A stretch of 64,000 nt of DNA. Source: Lepeophtheirus salmonis (taxonomy: Eukaryota; Arthropoda; Copepoda; Siphonostomatoida; Caligidae). This document shows, one piece after another, positions 12,201-24,200 of this stretch; within the stretch, counting starts at the first letter, position 1; each line of letters begins with the position of its first letter. The stretch is from positions 2,732,422 through 2,796,421 of the forward strand of contig NC_052142.2 of assembly GCF_016086655.4 (NCBI RefSeq), written 5' to 3'. Under the pieces are notes generated by a model. That model did not search any database and was not told the origin of the DNA. It was given only the letters and a program-made list of their open reading frames with translations. A program made the position numbers and the translations under genes.

Positions 12201-15200
12201 CTTCAAATTTGACTTTTTTGATCAAACATATATAAACTGATATTATTTCCATTATCCAGGTCTAAACAAACTAACTATAAAAATAACTTTGAATCCGGAC
12301 ATTATATATTTCTTTTGTAAAATCCATTTAACTTGATTGCTATCTCTTCTTTTTCTTTTTAATGTTGCAAAGTTTCAGATATGACATCTTTGTTTTTATT
12401 GTAGATCCTCTGTAGAGTCGAGGACTCATTTTTGACGACAAGTGTGTCTAGCTAAAGCTCATTATAAAGAAAATGGAAGTAAATAATTTATATTTTTTTT
12501 AAATGAATGTGGATATAGATAAGGTTAGTAACAAACGTGGTTTTGCTCAGGAACTTGTATTAAAAAGGAAAAGGGAAGTACCGGGGGGTCCATTGAAATC
12601 TGTGTACTTACTAGTTCAATAATTAATGAAGGCTGAGCTATTGAAATTAATTAATATTTTCATATATTAAAGCATAAATAATTAGTAACCAAATAAATAA
12701 AGCCTGAGCTCTCCAGCTTATGTACAAGTCGAGAAAATGATATTTGAATGGGATCGACGAATTTCAATTAGCGTACTCCAAGCTATTGACCATCTTCAGG
12801 ACCACCTTCTAAACTATCAGCAAGTCCAAAGCGTTGGAGCGGAAGAAGGGTTCTGTTTAAAAGACCAAACTACACCTAGTAAAGTTTAAGAAAACGGCCC
12901 AGTCCAATCCCCTCTAGTCCATGAGGACTTATGCAAGAGATCTCAGGGAAACAAGACTGTTCAAAGTGGGGTGAAAGAGCTGTGTGAGAATGGAGAGGCT
13001 ACTTTTGACACCAAGAATGAAAGAAACCCATCTCCTCCGTTCTATGACTATTTTGAATGAGTCTTTTGAACTATTTTTGACACTTAAGGCTCCCCATCAG
13101 CCTTCATGCCAACCCCTCGACTTCAACTTTTTGGGTGAATATTGAGGGGAAGGCCTGCAGTGTCCGTCATCCAAACATCAAGGCCCTCAAATCCACTGTC
13201 GGCCAATACGGGGACGTTATGTCAGAGGACTACATCTCTACCGGCTGGCATTGATGATTAAGAGAGCTCCAACACACATATATTTATAGTATTAATTTTG
13301 TTGAAATTCTCTTAAATAATATTATTTATTTGTAAAATTATATATTGTTTAAAATTCAAAATGTTCAGATTTTAATGGACCACTCGATATATGTATATTT
13401 ACTTGTAAATCCAAAGCATTTTATAGAGTGCACGTTTTACTATTGTGGAAAACTTGAATGATATTTTATATTTTCTCAAGCTGTTTTCAATATTAGTTCA
13501 TTCTTGAGGAGAGTATCGAGGCTTTTTAAATATAGGTATACACATAAAGATAACCAATTTTCTCCATTTTCATAAATTCACTGGCAACGTTCAGTATAGA
13601 TTACCTTTAAACAAATAATAAATAACGAGGCGCCTTCAAACTTGAGGCATATGCTTAGAAGATTGTTATCGTTCTGATAAAGTGGCTTTTGAAAATATCA
13701 CCACCATCTCTTATTCAGATTGGTACTTCTGGGACCACCTTCGTATCTTCTATTTTTATAGTGCAAATTTATATTATTAAAGCAAAATGTGTCTGTTCGT
13801 CGACGCCTAATAACTCCGAGCAATGCCTGGTAATACCGCTAGTATTTTTATATTTTAAGAATAACTAGTTATATATACATTTGTTACATCATAATACTAA
13901 GCCTTTAAAATAAGAAACATCAAATATCAATAATTTGGATGTATCTATTCTGTTCAAACAACAGTAAAGGTAATGCATTAGTTTAATGGCGGGTTTCAAT
14001 CATTTGCCGCAGGTCCTACTTTGTATCAATCTCAAATAACGAGGTCTCGCTGTATATCCTACACTATTATTAAAGCTAAATCATAATTATGTTTTAAAAA
14101 GTATTTCTACTAGTGACCTGTATTGAATATTCGGTCTGTTTTTGTTTTTTCAATGAAGCAATAGAGATAATAATTTAGTCCGTTTCCCTTCTTATGTACT
14201 TAAGTAATACATTGTTAGTCCTGGCATTTTTTACATTTAAGTTGTGCACGCATATTTTTATGTATTTTTAGTTAAAGTTGAATAAAATATCACTAGGGCG
14301 TGCGAGAATTTTTTCTAGTTTGCAATCTGATGGGTTTTATTTCATTTTCCAAAAGTATTAAAAATATTATTTCATACTTGAAGGAGAACATTTAACTTCA
14401 AGTAAATTACTCTTATGTGTCCTCATGAATGACCAAAGTAACACAGAAGATGTGGGAGAGTTATAAATGCAAGTCCTTGTTGGACTCAGAATATAATTAA
14501 TGACTGACATCAGAGTACCTTTTGCATATGCCCTTGCTAGATACGGAGTTGGGTTTGCGTTTATTTCCTTTGTTATCATTATTAATCGAATAACGTAAAA
14601 TTTTCATAACGGTAATTTTGTACAACTCTATGCATAGTAGTCAACACGAAGACATTATTTTTTATATAAACATAATTGAATTAGTTGGTTGAAAATGATA
14701 ATATCAAACAAATTCTCAGATAATAATCAAAAGAGATAAGATAGTAATTCAGATGGAGTGATAACAATAATATAATATTTACTTATACTTCATTGGTGCA
14801 ACTCCATCTGACCAATTAAAGAAACATTGGGATTAAGAAGAAAAACATTAAATTATATGGATTGACAGAAATTCTTAGCCTTTTTTCAAATAATTAATAG
14901 TGTTACAGATTTTTTATGCTTTTTTGCCGTATTCAAGACTCGTATTGCAGACTCTGCGTTCAGTTTAAATATAACGGAAGTCTTTTTAATATTGTCTTTG
15001 ATATTCAATGTCCAATCATTCAATGTTCTTAACTAGGTGGACAATTTCAGAAGGGCCCTAAACATCGACGAATATATTCCATAATGATTCAAAATATAAA
15101 TCTCCTCAATTTTTGAGAGAAAGTTGTGAAATTTTCTGTCATATTAAAAGTCGTTCCTATGGGGGGAAAAAATAGATAGAAAAAGAAAAATCTTCCTTAT

Positions 15201-18200
15201 TTTAGTTCAGTTTTTGTGTTCTCTTGTTAACTACAATCAAATTCAATTTTTTAATTCTTGCATCAAAAGTTAGCCTTAAATTTTATTTGCTCATTTTCAT
15301 TAATTAACAGCACCCCCTACTTATATATCTCCTTGTTTTATTATCTCAACCTCGTATCTATGTTTATTTCTCTGTGGGTAAAAAATTTTTCTTGCTTTTG
15401 TTTTGGATAAATTAGTTAGGAGAAAAATATAGGATCCTTGCAAATTTTTTATTTCAGTTAAAAAAATACCTTCTCTTATTAAATGACTGAACGGCGACTA
15501 ATTTAGTAATACAAATGTTTCAAAAAAAGTTTATATAGTTAATTTGTCACTTCATCGTCAAATTTGATAATTTAAAAGCACTTTGTATGTAATTCATGGC
15601 TAAGCCACTGAGATAAGGCCTAGTATTGCAAAGCTGCTGGCCTGGAGGGCCTAGTTTGTGTAGCTGGTTAGTCAATAAAATAATAATTTTTTCCTTTACC
15701 ACCCGTCTAAGTTTTAGGATGACCGTTGACATCTGTCATAATCATCCATAAAAAGAAGCGGAAATTTAAAATTGGCCGCAATGCCCTACCCTCCTTCAGG
15801 TGAAAATTACTTTTTCAACCCTGACAACATGTTTTTTTTACCCGTTTTTCAAATTTAAATTCACATTTGCTGGGATTATTTTTGCCTTTTTGTACTTATA
15901 GCTATATCTATATAATATTTAAAAATATAACCTTTAATATTAAGGCTCATCAGTACTTATAATTTAAAATATATAGGAGTCGCGTTATAAGTAATATAGA
16001 TAAACATTTTAGTTTAAAATAAATCTAGGTCCCGACACATTTGGAATCCTTAATGAGTCACCCGAGTACCTCTAGATATAAAAATTGCTTTTAATTCTTC
16101 AGCATTCAAGGGTTAATTGGAACATAACTTCTTCGCAATAAGGGCATTGACATTAGACAATTCAAAATTGAATGCCTTTATTTTCTCAGAAGAATTGCAT
16201 TTAATACTCTAAACAATGTCATCACTTTTGTTGACTTTAATACGATTTTTTCATAACCATTACATTCAATGATATAACTCTTGAAAATGTGAATATGAAA
16301 CTATCAAGTAAGGTTCATGCCTTTCCTGAAAGTTTAATGTTCAGACGGTTGTATTAAAAGTTCTACCACAGTCTTTGCATGGAACGTCGTAAAGAAAGGT
16401 AGGCCTATATTTGAAGTTGTACTATAAACCCCTTGTCATCGTTGATGTGGAGCAACGAGTCTTGAATTATCTTGTGTCAGAGCTTAGGTAAGTTTAAAAG
16501 CCTCATGTAATAGTCGTATAGGGTATTTCCATTATATTTCAAAAAATGCAATATACTCATTGTTGAATTATTTGAAGAAATATTTATAAATGGCATGTAT
16601 GCAGTTAAACTTACACTTTTATCAAAACGGCCAACCATTTAGCAAGACATTGCCTTTTGTAAAATTTTGAACATTTGGTAGCGCTCACATATTGAAGAGC
16701 TTCAATAGCTGATTTTAGAGGTCATTTCATCATAGAAGTATAATTTTGGTTTCACATTATGAGCTTGAATTTGATGGCAATTTAAAATGTAAAACTATGG
16801 GAGCTCAATGATTTTCAATGTTTTTATGTTAAATTAACATTAAATTTGCATGTTTGAATTAAAGTTGAAAGGAAGTAACTAACATAAAAAAAAATCAAAT
16901 CCAAAATCAAGTGCAATCTTTCATGTTCAAATTTGGCCCAAAAGATACCTTTTGCAAAATAGAAATATTGAAAATCATTGTTTCCTCATAGTTTTAATTT
17001 ACCTATCAAATTCAAGCTCTTCACCCCAAAAAAAATATATTTTGATATCCCTATAGCCTATTAATCATGCTGGTTAAATGTTGCACATAAAAATCTTTTT
17101 AAATGCGAGGGAGATAGAAGAATGTGGTATCATTTCTAGGAAAGCTAAATTTACGTCGCACAAAAACTAAGGAGGGTTGTTTAATAAGGTCATTAACTTT
17201 TATGATATTATAGCCTAAAGTTAGGTTCCCCAGGAAACGGTCCTTTAGTATTTTGGAAGATTTTTTTTTGTTCTTGTGAAAGATGTCTATTGTTGTATTA
17301 AAATTATATACAGGTGTTCCTGACGAAAGGATACTACAAGCAGCACCCCATGATAAAAATATTTATCAATAGCTTCATTAGGTAGAGTAGTTCCCATCAT
17401 ATAAAACGGATAGAGAGTTGTATCTATCACAATTACTCTCCATTCAATATCAGGGTTATGAGCTATATCAATAAATACTCTTTAATACATTTTAGGAATG
17501 AAGGTAGACTAACAATGTATTCCTTCACCAAAGCATTTTCTTAGTCTTATGAAATTTGAGATATTTATGATGGAAGAGATTTTTCAGCCGCGCATTTTCT
17601 TTTTTCACATTCTTCAGCTAAGAGGGCAACGAATAAGCTTTATATAACACCAAGAAAACATTGTGGATATTTTAAAAATCAATCCGTTTGAGAATATGAA
17701 AATTTATCCCATTATTTTATTTATCAAGCAACATCAATTTAGCATGAGTTTCTCCGTCTGTCCCTATTAAATGCCAAAGACTACGATTTTGTCAGAAATG
17801 GGACAGCCTTTGATTTTAGTTGATGTATTCAGTCCCACCAAACCAATCGGGAGGATACCAGTCTTAAAATGAGCTGTTTTTAGGAAAGATCTGTTTAAGT
17901 ATATTCCAAACACTTTCAAAATAACTTCAATTATCCTTATCGATTTTCTATCTGTGTTTGTTTCAACAAATAGTTATATGTCATCAGCATACGCATCCAC
18001 TAAATGATTAATGTTGGTGAAAGAAATTCAAAGTGTGCATATTTTCTTAGTTGACACTTAAAGAATTCTTTGATTGCCAAAATAAAAAGTAAAGGTGACG
18101 CAGATTTTTCATTTTGACACAGAATAAATCGTAGTGAAACGAGCTACTTGGAGTATTTTAACTATCAGAAACAATACTAAACTTAAAATCAAATTATTAT

Positions 18201-21200
18201 TTGACCTCATTCTAAAATTTTATTGCATGTGGCTGATCCAATAGATATTTCTCAATCTGGAGTGTTAACATCAATTGTACACAGATTTGGACAACTGATC
18301 ATAAGGGAGAATGTTTATGTGAATAAGGAAAGTAATCAAAAATAGATTTGGAAAGAAATGATTATATATTGCGGAAGGCAATCCAACTTCAATTTAAATA
18401 CCATTTTTACTATTCGTCGTGTATATTTTGGATATGTATGGTATGTGTAACTTTATTTCCCAGATAAATTATTGGCGAAGGTGTACATTGAACATAAATA
18501 AGCTTTTAGGAGCCCCTTTCCACAACATAATATAGATGTGGACAAACTAGGACCCACAGGCTGCAGGTGTCCCTAGCCTATTTATGAAGCTTCTAGCAAG
18601 TAATTTTAAAACTGAATAAAATCACACCAATATTGATAATAATTTGTATGAATCTAGGAAAATTGGTATTTGTTCTACTATTATATTTAAACTATGTAGA
18701 TTTTAGAATTTACAATCATTCATTAAGATTAAATTCTTGTAAAATGTTTTGACAAATTGCAAAATCTACAGACGTCTTAAGACAAAAAAAAAAACAACTC
18801 TTGAAGATTGAGAAAGGGACGAAAAATTTGCCAGTTTCATCGCCTCTTTCTAGTAAAGCTCTTATTTATAATAAACTTTACAATTAACAGATATTAAAAA
18901 TAAATTCTGGGCAAGTAAAACTTCTGAACGATAAAATCAGGGAAGATTTTCCATTGCACTATGTGCATCATACATCCAGGGAACTTTTTGGAAATCTAAC
19001 ATTTTATAGATCCAGTGATATATGATATGTGATCTTGTATTTGCTGTTGACAAATTGCAAATAATAAATGAATTAAACACATACCTACGATATGCGTCTT
19101 ATGTACTTCTACACTTTTTATACCCATAATAACGTTTAAATTTCGCAAAAAAATTCATAAAAAGGGAGAAAAAACAAAAAAAACCGGTTTCCTTTTAGGT
19201 GTTTATTGAAGAAATAAAATCAGTTTTAGGTATTTAGGAGTTCCAAAATACAGAAATAGGAAAACGACAAAAAATCGTTGCTGCCATCAAAGCCTGTGAC
19301 AATCCCTCCTTGATTGCATGTAACAATATCCGTATGACCACTGTATACAACACCAAGAAGCTCTACAACGACATTGAATCCATTGTCAATCGTCACGGGT
19401 TGGGAAGACCAAAATCGGTCCGCACAGATAGCCTCATAAGGAGTGTGAAGGCAAAGATAGACGTGAACCTTTCTGAAATCATCTGCCAAATAGCAAGAGA
19501 CCTCATGGTTCACGAAACGGCTGTCCGGTGCACCGTTAAGAAGGATTTGGGTCTCAAGTCTAGGGCAATCGCAAAATTTGAGGGGTTGACGGCTTTACAC
19601 AGGCTTGAACAATCTTAGATCCTCCTTAATAAATTTAAGAACCCCAATAGGAAAGTCCTCATTTTTTCGGATGAATAAGTTTTCACAGCCGACACAGTTA
19701 GCAACTCCTGCAGCCTTCAGTACATCGCCAAGACCCCCAAAAAAACTTCCCTCTTGAGGTACAATTCACCGGGTGTTCGAAACACCCAGCAAATGCCATG
19801 ATGCTCGGTGTCATTGGGTCGGACGGTGCTGCGTTTCCACCTTCAATGCAACCTACGGTATTGGAAGTTGGGTAGGGGCACAGGACAGAGCACCGTGGCA
19901 TACATCTAAGGTCACCCAAAAGTATTTCAAAACAAATTAAGGGCGAATGGTTTTTTTTTCACAGGAGATGTGGCAGCCCAACTCCTCCTACCTGACCCCA
20001 CTTAACTACCACGTGTGGCGTGCCGTAGAGAGAAAGACCAACACTCAGCAGCGTGGAGGTCATGAAGGCTAAGTTAGAGGAGGAATGGCCCAATATTCCG
20101 GTACACACCTTCAGAAAAGTTGTCGGTTAGTGTCGAAACGGCCTGGAGCTCTGTATTGTGAGAGGGCGGAATTTTTGAACATAATAGAAATTAAAATATC
20201 TCTATTTAATATTTTTTTATCATTAATATTAAGTCTAGATTTCTTTTTCTTACTAATAAAGTAAAAAGTGTACAAGGACTTATGACGCATACATTATGAG
20301 GTAAGGAGCTCATGAAATTTACCAAGATGTGAAAGCTTTCTAATTGAGGCTTACATCTTTTGCTAAGTAGTTGCAGGAGCAAAGCATTATTCATTTCCCA
20401 CTTTTAATAACACAGACTGCCGTCACACAAGAAGTGTCAGTGAATACAGTTAATGGTTATTAGTATTATATGAGGAATATATAAGATGGTTTGTTGATAT
20501 TAATGCAATGGAAAGTAAGTTTGATTAATTGAACTCAACTTTAGCCTGTAATGTTGAAACAAGAAATAAAGAACTGCTGTTAGAACTAATTGATGAACAG
20601 TGGTACTAAACAAGAGCATTTTGAGCATGCTAATAATATTTCTTTTTTTAAATCAACACGGTAACAATGACAATTTGAAAAATGCTTTGGAAGAGAGCAG
20701 CTTAAATGTCATGACGTTCCATTAGATCAGCTACAAGCAGCTGTGAAGAAGGGAGAGATGGAAATAAACCAGGAAATAGCCAAGAATTTCTCCAATTTAT
20801 ATCTTTTATTCCACTCAAACAGCAATAAGGAGCCATTATGTAACTCAGTGACCAATCCTCAAGGTTACTCTCAATCTTTTACGAGCACATGCAAATGTTA
20901 AATCTGGTTTCGTATATATCAATGATAAGTTGTATGTAGTAGAAAAGGAAGTTCACTTCCCATGAGTTATATAATTATGACAACAGCTTAGGAAAAGAAC
21001 ATTCACTCTCCAGTTTACCAACCCCAAAAATCGGGCGAGTAAAAAATTAATCCTATTTTTATCATTACTGATTACACTTTCAAGAATATAAGTGAAAGCA
21101 AATCAATGATTGAATTTTATGCATTTTTTATCTCAGATAAACTTCAAAAACTTAGCAAGAACAATGTTTTTGATCTTTGCATCAACGTAGATTTGCGAGT

Positions 21201-24200
21201 AGACTTTTTCAATAATCATAATTAACAAATGAAAGAACATGTCACTCAACAGACTCAAATGTTCACTTTGTTTTAAGAATCAGCATAACCAACTTCACCC
21301 CTAATTTTGACAAGTTAATTAATGATTGAGCTCATCAAATCTCATTAATAGAAATACTCGTTCTTCTGATACTTGTTTTTCGGATAAATATTTGAAATTA
21401 ATCTTCTGTATAGTATTGTTTTTATAAAATGTGACTACCTTTAGAGCGGACTTCACTTCTATTTTTTTTTAAAAACCGTAATTGTCATTAACGCAAAAAA
21501 AAAAAGAAGGACGTTAACTCTTATTTAGCAGGGCAAAGTCTCCTTCGTTATCGAAAAGACAAGTCACTCCACCAACTAAGAATGGCCATGCACTGCCACC
21601 CAATGAATCGAGAAAGAGTTCTCACTCTGTCGATCCTTCAAGTGTCCCAGCCTAAATAGCTCAAAATTAACAATATCAAAAAATATAAAGCTTTGGGCAT
21701 GATTCAGATTAGTCATGTCATACTAGTTTCTTATTTGTATGATGTCACCATCAGGGACAGTTAAAATTATATTTAATGATGCTCCAATTGCTTTGCCTAT
21801 GGAATTGTTTAATACATTACTGAACTCTATTTTTTTTTTTTTTTTTTTTTTTTTTTCAGATTGCTTAGAATACGCTCTTGTATCTGAAAATTAGGGTTTA
21901 AAGTTGAATTTGATATAAACAACCTCTCCCTAGAGTAAATAATAATTTAAAATAGATTGTTACTTCTGGTCACATTTTAAAAAAATATGACTTCAAATGC
22001 TTTTTAATTTTATTTTATTTTTCGTTGGCAATCCGAACAGTGTTTTTAATTTATTGATTCCTTAGCCATTGAAAAGAGAAAATCTAACTATAAGATTATC
22101 ACAAGTACATTAATGAAAGAGTAATACGGATGATTTGTGCTTATTTGCTTAATTTTACAGCTGCTCGCAGCTAATTTAATTAACATCATGATAACTAAGC
22201 TGCTCTTCAAAAAGTCAGGATTACCTAGCCATTTTTTTGGGGTTTTTTACATACTGGTTGTTCACTTGATTTAAAATTCTACTTATTGCTGTATTCATAT
22301 ATTTACATGTATTAAATTTTCTCTATGTTGAGAAATTGTTCCCATTTAGCAGATAATTCACTCGATTTAAAAATGTCCTTAAAACCTTAACAACTTTTTA
22401 GACAAGCTATGAATAACCAATATTATGATGAAAGTTTCATAAAACATTATTAGTAATTATTCTTATACAGCGTGGTGAAATTCTTCAATAATTTTTTTTA
22501 AGATGACTATATCACAGGGATGCACGAAACATTTTATTGAGGAGAACCTCATTTTTGGATAGGAAGAAGCAAGAACTATAAGGCCCCCTGGGCTTTAAAT
22601 ATTGGGGGTTTGAACTCTAGGGTTTCTACGTCAATGTATTATCAATCAAATACGTCAATATTCATTATTCGTTCATAGAAAACGAGATAAAAACTTAACA
22701 TCACATATAAAATCAGAATCAATAAGTAGTCTGTAGGATAAAAAGTAAAAGATGACACGTGTTTATTAAGTATTGGGTGGTAATTGGTTTATGGAATTAC
22801 AATATGGATAAGTTTCTAAAATTTCAAACAATGGAGAAATTAAACGTTTTCAAACATTCTCCAATTGTTTTAATAGGTTGCCCATCTGACGCTTAATAAC
22901 ATGATGGACAAGTCGGAGCCAATGCCGTTTGAAACTACTATTTTCAATATTAAACTGTTCTAAAAATTCTTTTTCAGAAAGAATTTTTATCTCTTGGATA
23001 TATTTTACTTTAATGTACATTGTTTTTATTTTATTTTACATATATACGTCCCAACTTTTTCAATTTTAATATATGAATGTAAATATTTGTACTAATACAG
23101 AATATAAAAAGGGAGGAAGAGAGCAAATAGCGATGGGGAACAGGGTCCACAAGGTATCCCTATTTAGTGAACCAAAAAATAATTAAAAAGACCAAGATTA
23201 GTCCCCGTCCCAAAAGGACAAAAATATTCTAAAACAGAACCCCCCTCTTCCTCCTAGCAGGCAAGGTGTGGCCCTTATACAACAGAAAAGAGGGCCGTCT
23301 TTCTGCAAGTTTCAAATCTCTGCCTTCGTTATTAAATATTTTTAATATTTCTTAAATATGTAAATATTTAAAAAATACATCTCTTCTCTTTACATATAAA
23401 CAGTATTCTCGAGGGATTTTTTTGTAGAGAAAATGTTTTGTCTCCAGTATTGGACACATTTGGACACATCCTTTATTTTTTCATCGTCTCGAACCTGACC
23501 AATAAACTTTTAATCCAATTTGCACAAATTAAGCGATTCAACTTTTGACTCAAGTAGGTCAAATATGAACAATGAGTAATTGGAACAAAAATTGCTTTAC
23601 TAGGTATTTTACTAGACCAAGTGGTGAGAGGAAATTAAGAATTTAAAGACACGTTGTCTGGGCGTATCATTGATAACTGGTAAAATCAGTAAAATTATCT
23701 ACTCAGCTTCCAGGCAGTTATCATTTATCCATAGATCAATAAATATCATTTGCTATGTCAAATACTAAATATGATAGCGACAATTTTAAAAACCTACAAA
23801 TACTTCAATTCATAATTAGTCTAAATTAAAAGCAAAGTTAGTGTTAAACTTATTTTAATTTAGGATCAAACTTTAAATATACTATTGATTCCTAGCTACA
23901 GATACTCCAAAGATTATGCTATTCAATATATAAATATGTAGGAACTACTCAAGAAATACTCAAATTGTATTTATTTTATAATTGAATCTTAGAACGTGTC
24001 AAACTTAAGTTATTATCCTTAAGACTAATTTCTATACATGTGATCGCTGATGCAATTAGCGTAGAAACCACGGGACTCAAGTTTTTAATATTTAAAGTAC
24101 ACCCCCATCCCTTAAAAATAATCTTGCGTCCATGATATGAAAAGTCTTCCTACACACCTGAAATATTTTTTTTCCCAATATGTTAAAATATACATTTCAA

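Noticed and set aside
19226..19919. Minus-strand frames of 95 and 73 codons
   Set aside because: Antisense shadows of the mariner transposase pseudogene, which matches family motifs on the plus strand.
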